From Tenebrio molitor (Eukaryota > Arthropoda > Insecta > Coleoptera > Tenebrionidae), in contig NC_091056.1 in assembly GCF_963966145.1 (NCBI RefSeq), positions 62,001-126,000 on the forward strand: DNA of 64,000 nucleotides, given 5' to 3'. Positions 30,962-41,836 of the stretch are shown here, one piece after another (within the stretch, counting starts at the first letter, position 1; every line of letters begins with the position of its first letter). Below the pieces are notes generated by a model, which was not told the DNA's origin, did not search any database, and worked only from the letters and a program-made list of their open reading frames with translations. Position numbers and translations under genes: made by a program.

Positions 30962-32760
30962 CGCTTGTTATTAAATTTTGACAAAAACAAATCGAAATCA
31001 ATTTCCTGCGTTCATTTTTTCTCAAAAGCTAAATACAGAGCGCCCAGAAATGTGGTAGCAACTTTTACACAAAGTGTCACGAGAGGGCACTTTCGAAAAG
31101 CCAAATTTGTTCAATCTTCTTGCAACATTCAATTTTTGAATTTTTTCAAAAGAATATGTTAAGTCGGTTTTCCGAACAATTTTTACCCCCGATTTGTGGA
31201 CTAAAATTTGTCGAGATGTTGCTCGAAGGGTTCAGTTATGCATTGAGCATAATGGTGGTCAATTTGAACATTTTCAATAAAATTTAAATTTGAATGTTTT
31301 ACGTTTGACAATTGTTGACATTTATTTATCTCAATTTAGATAGCGGCGTTGCCATGCATAAAAAAGGTCTCTGTAAAAAAGTGTCATCTTGCGGAACCAA
31401 TCGAGAAACTTGCTACCACATTTCTGGGCGCTCTGTAGACCAAGTCAGTCGTACGCTGATATGTCATTGCGATTCTTTGAGGACGGTTAATAGCAGTTAC
31501 TATCGAAAATGAAGATTCGCAGCTGTACTGCATCCAAAAGTGGCAGCGGTGGCGAAGAGGTCGTACGTTTTCCTGAAAGCTTCTGGTAGCTTATCCAGAT
31601 GTTCAAATTTGTCAGTATCTGATGGAATTTCTTCAAAGAAACATTTTACCACTGAGAGTTCTCTTTTGTAAGGAATGGTGGCACCTTAAAGAAAGATATA
31701 ATTTATTGGTCTGAATTAAAATGAAATCATTTCTTTACAAAAAGTAAAAGAAATACCTACTAGGTTTTGTATATTATGTACCTAGTTTCTCCAAAACTAC
31801 CAGTTTTTCGTAAATGAATTCTTCTATGCTGTTGATGAAATTTAAAAGTTCTTCGTTCTCACAGAATCGCTCATCCAATTGTGTTATTACTAAATCAATT
31901 ACTTCGAAATGTAATTGTCTCATTTGCGATGGTTCATTATCATTATTACTTGTGTTACACGGTAATTTTTCGAAAACTTCATAGTGTTTCATAGACACAG
32001 GAACTCTCTTTTCCCGTTTTTTAGAAACAAAATTAATTTCTGATGTTGATGCCTTACTATTGCCCACCAATACTTCTGACTCCGCAAAAATTTCAGAAAA
32101 TATATCCACTTCTCTTAGTTTTGCGATGCGTTGCTTTACAGATTTTATAACCGACAAAGCATCTTTCAAACTACTTAAACGGTTTTGCAAAATGGCATCT
32201 GCAGGTTCTAAAATTCGCAAGATATTTCTCATGAGCATAAACTAAATTCTATTCCAAGCATGACACTTTTCAATCCAATGCATTTAGCAACATCTTCTCC
32301 AGTAAATGTATCATTTCTTATGATGGCATCCAGTGTTTTTAAGATCTCTTTAGAGTTGGAAGAAATAACATTGACAATTCCCAGATGACCTGAGCAGCGT
32401 TGATCAAGAATTCTAACAATACTTTTACCTTCATATATCGCCGTAATTTTTCCGTGTTAGAAGAATGTGTGTAACAGTATATATTGTCGAAAAAATGTTT
32501 GATCTTGGCCACATCTAAGACCATTTTAATATCAACTAGGTGCAATCTGTGATTAGCACAATGCATGTACGGCACATTCCTCTTTAATTTCTTCTGGATT
32601 ATGCGGCAACACCTCCACTTTTGCCACTCACGAGACTGGCACCGTCGTAACATTGACGAATATGTAAATCGGATAGGTTACTGCAGCATACATGTGCAAG
32701 TTAAAGAAGAATAATTTACCAGCGTTGATGCACAATGGCCTGGATAGGTACATGACAGCC
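30962..32760 (-). pseudogene. hAT transposase (ZMYM1/zf-TTF-like), interrupted by a MITE
   Basis: Order on the minus strand: SGKSGGVAAIIQ-like sequence in another frame near 32610, then NVPYMHCANHRLHLV (32565-32520). The helical insertion ORF 32238-31774 follows (ILRILEPADAILQNR, QLHFEVIDLVITQLDERF). The C-terminal CESSFSIVTAINRPQRIAMT (about 31520-31450) is next, and after the nested MITE AFEKK. This order of blocks is the hAT C-terminal half with its dimerisation region. Several frameshifts are present. The 5' half is missing beyond 32760. Confidence 0.65.
31036..31435. mobile_element. Mariner-derived MITE in the hAT C-terminus
   Basis: TIR CAGAGCGCCCAGAAATGTGG / CCACATTTCTGGGCGCTCTG, about 30 bp, flanked by TA (31034-31035, 31436-31437). 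On the plus strand it keeps WTKICRDVARRVQLC and GGQFEHFQ (31190-31280), the C-terminal end of a mariner-like transposase. It interrupts the hAT frame between the TTDLV and AFEKK segments. Confidence 0.85.
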
Positions 32761-33020
32761 GCATATTGAGAAGATCATCTATATACCTCGCGATGAACAA
32801 TCGTCGGCACCAGCACCATCATGAACTACTTTTGGGAGATGTGGGTTACGGAATTACTCCCTAGTTGTTGACACCACATAAAGAACCTGCCACTCCTGCA
32901 GAAGTGGCCTACAATAACCTACATAAAACAGAACGCGTCATTATTGAGCGGTGTTTTGGACAGCTCAAGCGTCGATTTCCCGCCTTGCAGCATCCTATAC
33001 GTCTGTTATTATAAGTTGTT
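32725..33020 (+). pseudogene. PIF/Harbinger transposase fragment
   Basis: With frameshifts, the plus strand reads VHDSRILR, ELLLGDVGYGITP, ATPAEVAYNNLHKTERVI and ERCFGQLKRRFPALQH. This is the C-terminal half of the Harbinger DDE_4 domain, including the D (GDVGY) and E (IERCFG) catalytic positions. Both ends are truncated, and a LINE begins within 60 bases downstream. Confidence 0.7.
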
Positions 33021-33079
33021 TTGTACTGCATCACGTTGCTAAATATCTAAAGGACAATTTACCAACAAATGATGATGAA

Positions 33080-33995
33080 GTCCTTTAAGCAGGAGTCCGG
33101 TGTTTCGCAGGGCTCGGTTTTGGGTCTGCTGTTTTTTAATATCTTCATAAACGATCTGGTGGATGATCTGGACGTACCGCATCTCTTGTTTGCTGATGAC
33201 ATGAAGATTTACCTTACGATAGACTCGATTGATGATGCTCTTTGACTTCAAAGATGTATTGAGGAGATCTCTAGAAGGTGTAAGTTAAATAACCTTGTTC
33301 TAAACCATCTTAAGTGTAGCATAATCACATTCACAAGGAAAACCAAGCCTCTCCTATTTGACTATAAAATCAACGGCTCCATTCTTACAAGACGTGAGTC
33401 AATTAGAGATCTGGGTGTCATCTTCGACTCCAAACTGTCCTTCGGCGAACACATTCGGATCATTGCGGGGACTGCCTTCAGGGCACTGGGTTTTGTTTTG
33501 CGCGCTGGCAGGGAATTCTCTGATGTCGCGACCCTGAAGCTTCTGAATATCACCTATGTGCGATCCCGGCTCGAGTATGCTTCCCTTGTATGGTCACCGA
33601 TATATAATGTTCACTCTTCTCTCCTGGAGCGAGTGCAACGCAAATTCCTGAAGAATGTAGTCTTCATGTTGAATGGTGCATATCCGCCTCGTGGGTGTCC
33701 GCAAGGTCTTCTGCTCGGTGAGGTTGGTCTGCAGTCTCTGCTCGATAGACGCATGGAGCATTCGGTGATCTTTTTGTTCAAATTGTTCAGAGGGCTGCAG
33801 GAATGTCTCACGTTCTGGAGAGGATCAGTTTGAGGGTTGGCCGGTCGGGATCTAGGGTAAGGAGTGTTTTCCACATCGGTCAGCGCCACACGGACATCGG
33901 GCTCAAGTCACCTGTCACTCGAATGCTGCGAAATTACCAGAGTGTCGAGGCCCACATCGATATTTTTTGTTGCAGCATTTCGCAGATCAAAAAAT
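33080..33995 (+). pseudogene. LINE RT C-terminal half (Jockey/CR1-like)
   Basis: GVSQGSVLG, NIFINDLVDDL and LLFADDMKIY (RT catalytic FADD near 33185). Then NHLKCSIITFTRK, IRDLGVIFDSKLSF, VRSRLEYASLVW, LERVQRKFLK and RMLRNYQSVEAHIDIF towards the end. A TGA at 33243 and a frameshift near 33810 disable it. It is 5'-truncated. The composition is noticeably more GC-rich than its surroundings, as for recently arrived LINE ORFs. Confidence 0.8.
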
Positions 33996-34119
33996 TCTTC
34001 TCCATCTCCTCGTGAACCAGGGCGATCCTACTCAGATGAGTGCTCAGTAGTTGTAGCCTAGGTGTTGGGATGCTCTGTGTGTAATGGTTGTTGTGTTGTG
34101 ATTGTGTTGTTAATAACAG

Positions 34120-34855
34120 ACTGAAAAAAAATAGTACCTACATAAAACACTCTCACTAACTGGAAATTTAAAATACTGACGTGAAGATTAACTGCTGTAT
34201 GGCTTTCTGCTAGTTTTCCAGTTTCTAATACAAAGGAATTTAGTCGAAACCACTCTATAAAATGATAGGTCACAGTAATATATGAATCTGTTGAATAAGG
34301 TGATGTCCATGAATCAATTGTTAAGGATAGGTACATAATTTGCAGATTTTAATTTATGATAATCAGATTTACTTTATGGCTGTGTATCGCTGTGGCAATA
34401 AATTTGATTTCAAAGTACTTGCTGCAGGTAGCTTATAACGTTTATCAAATCTATTTACAAACAATTTGAAACCTGAATCGGACACGACACTTAATGGTTG
34501 CATATCTATTGCTATGATGTCTATAAAAAATGTATTTAATTCTATCTTTCTTTGATCATCGTATATAAGTTTTTATAGGAAATACACTTTTCCAAAGTTT
34601 GACTCCTCAACCTCTTCTTTTGGTAGGGTGAAGATAAAGTGTCATCATCGTTATCACTCGTTGCAGCATCACCACTGTATCCAACCCTTTTATTGGCAGC
34701 TCGAGTTTTTTTTACCCAAATTTGGTGTTCTGAGCTCTTTTTAAATGATCTCGTAAATTTGAAGTTTGTATTTTTTACTGCATCTGAAACATTAAGCTAC
34801 TCCAGTGGAAGCCTCCTCCTTGTCAAAATGTTCCCAAATAAAAGGGTTTGAAGTC
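34120..34855 (-). pseudogene. BED-zinc-finger hAT (ZBED-like) N-terminal half
   Basis: From high to low coordinate: a BED-finger relic (PFIWEHFDKEE with a Cys pair, about 34850-34700), then IDMQPLSVVSDSGFKLFVNR (about 34510-34450). LSLTIDSWTSPYSTDSYITV follows (34330 downward), the block before the first catalytic Asp, then LETGKLAESHTAVNLH. The remaining catalytic part is absent. It carries stops and frameshifts. Confidence 0.65.
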
Positions 34856-34919
34856 ATGTTGAAGAACAATAAAAAATTTAAATAAAAAATTTGTTGCACA
34901 GTCTAGGACTGGTTTTTAC

Positions 34920-35090
34920 AAATCTATGAGGGGCATGATGACCAACTCAATAGACCGGGACCAATGGCTTAACGTGACTTCCGAATCACGAGACAGAATA
35001 TAGCCTTTTTCTTTAATTTTTTTAATTTCGCCCTGGGTCGGAATCGAACCCGCGACCCTCGCGTCCCTAAGCCGAAACGGACTCCCTTAT
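34920..35090 (-). repeat. Probable tRNA-derived SINE
   Basis: On the minus strand GCGGGTTCGATTCCGACCC (about 35056-35038) matches a pol III B box with its T-arm stem. TTTCGGCTTAGGGACGCG stands in an A-box-like position upstream. It is followed by GGAAGTCACGTTAAGCCATT and GGTCATCATGCCCC, a SINE-like body. No full tRNA cloverleaf with intact acceptor and anticodon could be drawn, so it is not called a tRNA gene. Confidence 0.5.
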
Positions 35091-35117
35091 ACTATACTAT
35101 ACTATACTATACTATAC
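35088..35117 (+). repeat. (ACTAT)n microsatellite
   Basis: Six units of the pentamer TATAC/ACTAT in tandem, adjoining the SINE-like sequence. Confidence 0.9.
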
Positions 35118-35120
35118 AAT

Positions 35121-35524
35121 TATTAACCACTAACAGGCTTAAAATAAAATAATTACTTTACTTCTACCAAGTACCTACCTACTTCTAGTTTTTGGTTTTC
35201 AGGAGGTTTAACCTATTTCACCAAGACTGCTAAAACTTGTAAAATCTGGTGTGGTGTGCGATTTGACTTGATTTGACTTGTCTTGGGATTTGGAATACCG
35301 AATACAATCATGTATCATATAAACAACATTCGTCATATGCGCATTGCGCACGCTCACTCGCGTAGTCACACTATACCACATAATATATGTAGTATAAGTG
35401 TATATCATGTGCGCCATACCTCCAGTTCCACCAGTAAAATCTAGCGAAAACTGAAAAAACACGATTAAATTGCTTAATAATTTCGGGGAATCATAATCAT
35501 TAGGATATCGAAGAACTATCGCCC
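35121..35524. other. Spacer without a gene
   Basis: Noncoding. It contains the short direct repeat GATTTGACTTGATTTGACTTG and GCGCATTGCGCACGCTCACT. Nothing else is supported. Confidence 0.3.
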
Positions 35525-35528
35525 GAAT

Positions 35529-35591
35529 TATCGATAGTATCGATAGTCTAATTTTTTTCCCACTATCGATACAATCGATGCATTATCGATA
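35529..35591 (+). promoter_or_regulatory. Cluster of four TATCGATA boxes (DRE-like)
   Basis: Exact TATCGATA occurs at 35529, 35538, 35564 and 35584, with a further AATCGATG between the last two. The palindrome TATCGATA is the DNA-replication-related element bound by DREF in insects, common at housekeeping promoters. Four perfect copies in 63 bases are far above chance. No TATA box follows, as is usual for DRE promoters. The target gene is unknown. Confidence 0.6.
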
Positions 35592-35599
35592 TTATCGTC

Positions 35600-35939
35600 A
35601 CCTGCAGTTGTGTGGTTGTTAGTGGCGGTTGTGGTGATCGGAAATATGTCTTTTAGTATGGTTAAGTTAAAGCGAAAGGTTTTAAAATTCGGTATGATGT
35701 ATTTCAAGAATTCCACGAATAAAAATCGACGCAAGAAATTGCCGGTTTTTTGCATCTTCGTCGTGAAGACGCGAGAAAGAGCCGATTTTTTCGTAAATTA
35801 AACGTGATTCAACCGATCCCTGACGAAGGGGGAAGTTTGGTAACTTTTCATGTGCAACTATTCAATAGTGCTGAGATGTAGACCCGATTTAGTCAGAAGA
35901 TACGAAAAGCAAGTTTCTGGAGCAGGCATTTTTCCATCG
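35600..35939 (+). other. Candidate first exon downstream of the DRE cluster
   Basis: The sequence after the DRE boxes is less AT-rich and ends in a near-consensus donor, CCATCG|GTAAGTAAATG (junction about 35939/35940). The longest ORF here (ATG at 35646, inside a 63-codon frame ending 35801) is Lys-rich and resembles nothing known. The exon may therefore be mostly 5' UTR. The next exon cannot be identified in the transposon-rich DNA downstream. This is an inference from the boxes and the donor. Confidence 0.3.
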
Positions 35940-35945
35940 GTAAGT

Positions 35946-36500
35946 AAATGTACCTATCTTCTAACAGTAATGATTTTACTTATTGTCCCAAAAGTTTATT
36001 TTTGTGTCTTCGTAGTTCCGGTTTAGGAAAGTTAAATTTCCGTTAGTTAACCCTAGTTATGCGTTTCGTAACGTAGGTACTTAGTCGCGCTGTATCTCCT
36101 GGATACATCTTAGGGTAAATCTCTCAACGATTGGTAAGGTCACAGAAACTAATAAAGCCGTTGATTTAATACCTACCACTGTAAAATCAAAATTTTGTCT
36201 GTTTGTCACAATCAGGGATGTTTGTTCCTAATTTTGATGTTGAAGTTCATTTCTTAATCAAATATTTATGTCGACTTTGTATTCAAATTTTGAGATTTGT
36301 TTATTTCGCTAGTTATTGACACGATATTGCCAATGATTGGCACTTGAGTTTTTCCAGTCATTGGCACACTTTCATCAGTTAAGTTTCACGTAACCTAGCT
36401 GCAATAATCTAGGTTAGGATCTAGGTATCTACCTACCTAACTTACCTAGGTATCTCACCTCAAGAAATCTGGTATCAGCAATTAGAAATAAATTAAAAAA
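35946..36500. other. Spacer, possibly intronic
   Basis: AT-rich. It contains an inverted pair TGCCAATGATTGGCAC / CCAGTCATTGGCAC (about 36329-36371) and the simple run CTAGGTATCTACCTACCTAACTT. No coding sequence is seen. Confidence 0.3.
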
Positions 36501-36503
36501 TAA

Positions 36504-37160
36504 CTACAAAATTTTCTTTGTATTTTTGGTTCTTAAAAGACATTGTACATGGTAACTTCTTTTGCATTTTTGGCACTTAATCCCAATATTTGTCAAGTAA
36601 ATGTTGTGGGTACAAATAAAACAAAGTCTCCTACGTTGGACAATATTGTTCTTTGGTGGTGAGGACAATAAACAATAAGACGTTGGAGGCAAGTCACCAT
36701 TTTCAAACAAAACTCTTATCGGTTTGTTTTTTTTTCTCAGGTTTATTGTAGTTCTCTTGATCTTTGCTGTTATCGAACAATTCTGAAGAATTTTTTAGAA
36801 GGACCTCCATACTTTCAGGTGTATTTCTTTCATATTCGTTGTAAGTTTAATTTTTTTTTTTTTTTGCAGCTGCGTTTTTTAGCTTCAGCTGCACTTTTCT
36901 TAGCTGTAGCTGTATTTTATTAGCAGCAGCTTTGTTTCTCTTAGCTGCAGCTTTGTTTTTCCTAGCTGCAGTTTCGTTTTTTTTTCTGCTTGTTTGTTCA
37001 ACCTTTTTTTCCCTACTTTACTCTTTTTTTTTCTTTCCTTTTCTTCTTTAGCTTTTTCTTTTTGTTCCAAATCTTTTTATATTGCGTTGAAATGATCAGG
37101 AAAGATGATCCTTCTGACTAAAACGTTCCTTTTCTCTCGGGAGTTTGCAAATGTAACAAG
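36504..37160 (-). pseudogene. Basic linker and zinc-finger tail of a pogo-like protein
   Basis: The minus strand reads a Lys/Ala tract (ETAARKNKAAAKRNKAAAN, about 36985-36925), then GDLPPTSYCLLSSPP, LCFICTHN and GIKCQKCKRSYHVQCL, ending at the stop at 36504. A CxxC...CxxC...HxxC arrangement suggests a zinc-binding tail. It is in the same orientation as, and downstream of, the pogo C-terminal region at 38.4-38.9 kb. It plausibly belongs to the same gene, although stops and frameshifts separate the pieces. Confidence 0.4.
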
Positions 37161-37175
37161 TATGTAGTTATATTA

Positions 37176-37484
37176 CAGGGTTATTCTAAATGATTGATTG
37201 TAGTCGAAGTAGGCGTGAAAACTGAATGTAAAATTTATGGTTGCCGCTCCATATAAAAAAAAAACATCAAAATGATGTGAATAAGTGAGTACACACTGTT
37301 CACACACAGGAGTTAAATTGGGTGCCAAACAACTCAATATTCTTAAAATTGATTGCAAAACAACTCAATTTTTCTGGATTCAATCGTTAATGTAACAAAA
37401 ATAAATAAAAATCTCATCACCGAACTTTTCACCTAAAAAATGACAGTGACAGCAACAAAACTACAATCATTTAGAATAACCCTG
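37176..37484. mobile_element. MITE (TIR CAGGGTTATTCTAAATGATT)
   Basis: The right end AATCATTTAGAATAACCCTG is the exact complement. TA lies on both sides (37174-37175, 37485-37486). Length 309 bp, no transposase. Confidence 0.9.
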
Positions 37485-37486
37485 TA

Positions 37487-38030
37487 TTAGTTATTGATGT
37501 TTTATTATCTTCAATAACTATTGGTTCCTGTTCGCAGTCTTCTTCGTGATAAATTGGCTTTTGGTCGTGAAGAGCAGCCACAGATTTTTCATCGATCGTT
37601 TTACTGAAAATTGTGAATTGTGATTTTGCCCAAGATACACTCTCAGTTATTTTAACACAATCAGCAGGCGGGAGTAATTTATTTTCCAAGATCACGATAT
37701 CTTGATTTGCTTCCGTAATATTGGGATTTATTGCGTGTTTATTTTCATTCTCATCTTGAAAACTGATTGGCGTAAGTTGAATCTCGTCTTCCATGTAATA
37801 TTGGTTTGTTGTCAATCGTCTGGATCGTGAAGTTTCCTTCTTCAATTATTATAGCATTTTGATTGTGCTCTTCGTCGATTGTAAGGTTTTCATCACTAGA
37901 TTTCAGGAAGAAACCATGAACGTCTTTCAAAATGGCCAAATTTGGGCAGTTTTCTGAGCAAGTCAAAAATGTTTCGAAGTTAAGTTTTTGTAATTTAATT
38001 TCTTTCGTCGATAGTCCATCTGCTTCTGCC
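37487..38030 (-). other. Unidentified acidic coding remnant
   Basis: Two overlapping minus-strand ORFs (37966-37751 and 37845-37487) read as one acidic protein piece. It holds FLTCSENCPNLAILKDV, NAIIIEEGNFTIQTIDNKP, LPPADCVKITESVSWAKSQF and EPIVIEDNKTSITN. A frameshift links them. No family is recognised. It sits between two pogo-like pieces and ends at a MITE. Confidence 0.3.
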
Positions 38031-38430
38031 GTATGTTCATATTTCTTCCCCAGACATTTCGTATAATCAATGGCACTTGGATCCCAAGGATATCATCCGC
38101 AAGCTTCAAATCCGTTGGCGACGGTTTCAGGCTTCAGTAGAGGATAAGAGCAAAATGTATTTTGCCCAACTTACAAAATGGATTTTATCGACACCACTCA
38201 AGAACTCCTTTTTTCCATAGATTTTTCAATGGATGAAATTGGAGACATCCGCAAGATAGCCTTCAACTGACCTTACAACGACCTTGAAATTAACGTATTT
38301 CGCACCTTTTTAACATCATTTTCGTTCAGTTTATTACCCACCCAGCACCTCTATTCACTCGACTGTCCCTTTAGTGTGACGGATATAGGATGACGCCCTA
38401 ACTAAAGTGAACGATAACTAAAGTGAACAA
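38031..38430. other. Spacer without recognised feature
   Basis: No convincing ORF on either strand. ATAACTAAAGTGAACGATAACTAAAGTGAAC near 38397 is a short tandem duplication. Confidence 0.3.
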
Positions 38431-38945
38431 TTAGATTTTTTTGCTACACTCTTCTTGGGAACTGTTTCTTTTTTCGTATTCCTCCTCTAATGCTAATTTT
38501 TCAGAAGTGTCTGTCAGAATTCTAGTTTGCCAGGTTTTCTGCCTATTTTTTAGTTTCCGAGGTCTTGTTTTTGGATAGGGTCGTACTTCTTCTGGAGTTT
38601 TTTGTAAGATGGATCTAACTGATTTACCAGATGGTGAATTATAACTCTCCGGCACCAAAGATGTTGCTCTGGTGTGGGTTCTATTGATTCAAAAATTTCA
38701 GCATCTTACGTTTGGCAACTTGTTGATAGTCTTTTCTGAACTTCTTTTGGACGATTAGTAACTTCTGCACTAGCGAAATCACTATCATCAAAAACATGTG
38801 GGTAATAGGGACAAATTGCGGTTGTAGCAAACCCACTAATGATGTTTTTGGGCACAAATACTCGTCGATATGCACGTCCAACAAGTTTTGGAATGCGTTT
38901 AAGACTTGTTGTTTGTCCAGGATTATTTACCACTAGCTGACCCAA
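38431..38945 (-). pseudogene. pogo/Tigger-like transposase, C-terminal DDE region
   Basis: The minus strand gives NNPGQTTSLKRIPKLVGRAY, then VFVPKNIISGFATTAI and PHVFDDSDFASAEVTNRP in one frame. A second frame gives SVRSILQKTPEEVRPYPK and RILTDTSEKLALEEEY. These are successive blocks of the pogo-type (DDE_1, Jerky/Tigger-like) C-terminal half. One frameshift lies near 38690. The upstream catalytic part continues at 39869-40105, beyond the inserted repeat. Confidence 0.75.
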
Positions 38946-39870
38946 CAGACGTTTGTTTGTGATCGTTTTGTGAATTTGTGAAAAGCTATTGGAAATGTGT
39001 AAACAAAGTAAAAATGAGGAATTTTACATGGGAGATGAATTCTATCGGCAGTATTCTACATTGCTGGAAATGTAATCGAGTTGGAACAATGCGGTTTTGT
39101 TCCAGAATTTAAGTCACAATTTAATTAAGTCAGAATTTCATGTCCAAACAAATGATTTATTTTCTTCCATTAAATTTGAAGTCACAATGAATATCAAGCA
39201 GTTTTATTGGGTGATTCAAAATGATTGTGAATAAGTATTGCAACTATGTACGAAAATTTATGTGGCAACTGTGTGACTGTGATAGAGTGGACATTTGTAT
39301 GACATTTCATAAACGTGCATTTGTTTTTTTTAATTCCATTACACATTGATTTGACAACTTTCAAAATTGCGCGACTATGAACTGTCAAAGAAATGTCAAC
39401 TCTATCCTACCCACACAGTTGCCATATAAATTTCCGTACATAGTTGCCACATTTATCCACAATTATTTTGAATCACCCACTATTTACATTTCCATTTCGA
39501 TTGCAAGATCGATGTTCAAGTAAACAATCCGATTGGTTTGATTCCCAATTTCACAATCAGATGTCAAATGACATTTGTGCATGTAGGCAAATAAATTGGA
39601 ATAGAAATCAAACAACTACATTCGTTGGACAGATCGCGAAGCAACACAAAAGTAAAAGCAAATGTAATTTTATTTTAATTTACTGGATTGCGTTTTTCCA
39701 CATTTTTCTTCAAATCTTCCAGATTTTTTTTCAATTGAAAACAAAAAAAAAGCATCAAGCAAATATGTAGCTCTTATTGTCAGTTATGATCGAGAGTTAT
39801 AATTTTTGAAATTTGTCCGACTTTTCCGACTTTCCTTTGTAATTGTCCAGAATTTTTTTTCCAAAAACTT
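38931..39870 (+). repeat. Dispersed repeat R1, copy 1 (AGCTGACCCRACAGACG family)
   Basis: Starts CTAGCTGACCCAACAGACG and is collinear with 54331-55760, including a shared internal MITE at the same site. This copy lacks the two further MITEs found in copy 2 and so preserves their empty sites. It is inserted in the pogo-like gene between the PPHSSQRF and NNPGQTTSL segments. The class is unclear: a LINE or SINE-like 3' region is possible. Confidence 0.7.
39209..39478. mobile_element. MITE family M2, copy 1 (TIR GGGTGATTCAAAATGATTGT)
   Basis: Ends GGGTGATTCAAAATGATTGT and ACAATTATTTTGAATCACCC. The arms extend through GTTGCCACAT-like sequence for about 70 bases. Length 270 bp. The same MITE occupies the same position in repeat R1 copy 2 (54559-54829), so it entered the family before the two R1 copies separated. 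Confidence 0.85.
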
Positions 39871-40105
39871 ATCCAAAACGTTGACTGCTGTGTGGTGGCA
39901 TTGTCAGCACTACAGTTCCATTGCTTTTGCACACATATTGAAACGTTTCGACTTCCTGGACTCTTCCTCCATGAAACTTTCCTCCCTTATTTGGTGTATT
40001 GTTGGTTGCCGCATTCCCTCGGATGAAATTTTTGCGGAAAAATACGAAACAAAAATAATGAGAAAAGAAATGTTTATTTGCCCTACGTTGTGATTTGTTT
40101 ATCAT
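39869..40105 (-). pseudogene. pogo-like transposase, catalytic-core fragment
   Basis: The minus strand reads SNGTVVLTMPPHSSQRF, the block after the second catalytic Asp in pogo-type transposases, preceded by decayed sequence. The next expected block is replaced by repeat R1. The frame then resumes at 38945, so this is the upstream part of the same gene. Confidence 0.55.
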
Positions 40106-40137
40106 TTAGCTTAACTAGGTTCTAACGAGAGGCCGTA

Positions 40138-40408
40138 TAGTCCTACAGAAACTCTAGTGGAATTCGACTTTGGTTGTAAATTTATGTTTGTCACTGGAAA
40201 AATAGATTTTATGCTGCAGCAATAATCCTACTAATAAATTCTAATGAGGGTCGTCGGTTTTGGGTTCGCAATGCCAGCTTCAGGCAGGGATGTTACAGGT
40301 AGTGGTAGTGGTATTTATGACAAATGTACTTGATAAAATCTTATTCTTCCGTTGTTGTTGTTAAATTTATAACCAAAGTCGAATTCTACTAGAGTTTCTG
40401 TAGGACTA
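40138..40408. mobile_element. MITE family M1, copy 2
   Basis: The same termini and interior as 29895-30173 (TAGTCCTACAGAAACTCTAG), 271 bp, flanked by TA. It is slightly diverged and 8 bp shorter than copy 1. Confidence 0.9.
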
Positions 40409-40479
40409 TACCTTCGGAAGGTTTTCAAAAATGAAATTAAAGCGATTGAACACACTTCACTTAAATTTACTATATTTAC

Positions 40480-40832
40480 AGTGTGCCCATTTTATCGGTT
40501 CCCGCCTTAAAACTACAAAATAGGCAACACAATTTACTTTTCGGAGATTGCTGCGTTTAAAAAAATATATTTTTGAAAATTTTCAAAAGGTTGCCTTGAA
40601 TATTACCGTCATGGATGACATCAGTCATCAAATACTTCAAAAATTTGGAAATAGAGGAACTCTAGTTTAAACTATTAGGTTATGCGTTATGTCACTTTGT
40701 GGCATATTAAATGTTTCACTTTGGCCAACTATGTTTCTTATTTTAAAAAATAAATAATTTCCACCAAGATATCTGTGCAATGGATTATGTATTGCCTATT
40801 GCTAAACCGTAAGGCGGGAATAATTTACCTTG
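40480..40832. mobile_element. Probable MITE with imperfect TIRs
   Basis: CAGTGTGCCCATTTTATCGG...TTCCCGCCTT pairs imperfectly with AAGGCGGGAATAATTTACCTTG at the right end, with TA on both sides. ATAGGCAACA / TATTGCCTAT extends the arms. No ORF is credible. Confidence 0.45.
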
Positions 40833-41836
40833 TAAATGTAAAGCACGTGGTCACAAAATGGCTGCTGGCGGTACTGAACGTACCTCCGGCTACTTTAGAG
40901 TTCAAACCCCGAGTGAATCAAAAAAGCCCCGTTTTCCGTCCCGCATTCGGTTTTATCATTTTTGGCGCACCCCACTTTCGCAACCCCTACTTGGCCAAAG
41001 TGACCAATCAGCTCGGTTCTACTTTACTTGTTACTTACGCCAATCGCGACACCTTTTGATATCTCTAGAACTTTTGAAATAACAGTTTCCGGTTGCCAAC
41101 ATAATTTTAAATGTTTAAAGTTAGACTTTTGCTAGGACCAGACCGAATGTATATAATTTGTAGTTGAATTAGAAGTCTGAAAAAGGACACTAAATCACTG
41201 ACTCTATACAATAATAAACATCAGCATCAAGAAACAAACAGGATTAAAAATGAAACAAATTAACATTATTTTGAAACCTAAATTGGGCTAGACACGCTGT
41301 TACGCAAGTGCCGTGTCATGCAACTTAATTCCGTTGATCTGGTACTCCCTAAAAATTGTTCTACATTGGTTTGATGCCCCAAAACTGTTCTAATTAATTC
41401 GTAATTTTCATTCTCTCTCTCTCTCTCACTCACACCTTTGATTTCTACGACTACCTGGTTTTATCGTTACCCTGTTGTCTGTGTTTTCTACCGACTCCTT
41501 TTCTACTTTGCTTTGTTAATTTTCTAACTACAAGTGCAAACGATTCCAGTTATTTTCTACGATAAAGCGCTCTGTTTCTAATTTGTAATTCTTGCCCTTT
41601 AATTACAAATATGCCACAAATTTGAGAATGCTAAAAAAGTAAATTAACCTAATGAACATTGATTTGGTGGTTCTCTCAATTTGAAACCTGCTAACATCAA
41701 ATTCATTAATTCAATTATCCCCTGATTTTAACTGGACTCCCCAAATTGTCGTACGAATAATTTTTTGCAATGTTTCTTTTCCCATGAAAATCCGTTACTT
41801 TTGTGTTGCGTTGGGACCGGACGCGTATCTGCATTT
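40833..41836. other. Spacer, moderately GC-rich at its start
   Basis: 40860-41060 is GC-richer (TCCGTCCCGCATTCGG, CCAATCAGCTCGG) without a protein match. The rest is AT-rich with a (CT)n run at 41413-41430. No gene is supported. Confidence 0.3.

Noticed and set aside
34920..35090. Functional tRNA gene
   Set aside because: A B-box-like motif is present but no complete cloverleaf, acceptor stem or anticodon loop can be drawn. A SINE fits better.
35610..35801. 63-residue ORF after the DRE boxes as a confident gene
   Set aside because: Short, Lys-rich, no relatives recognised, and the frame ends before the splice donor. Kept only as part of a candidate exon.
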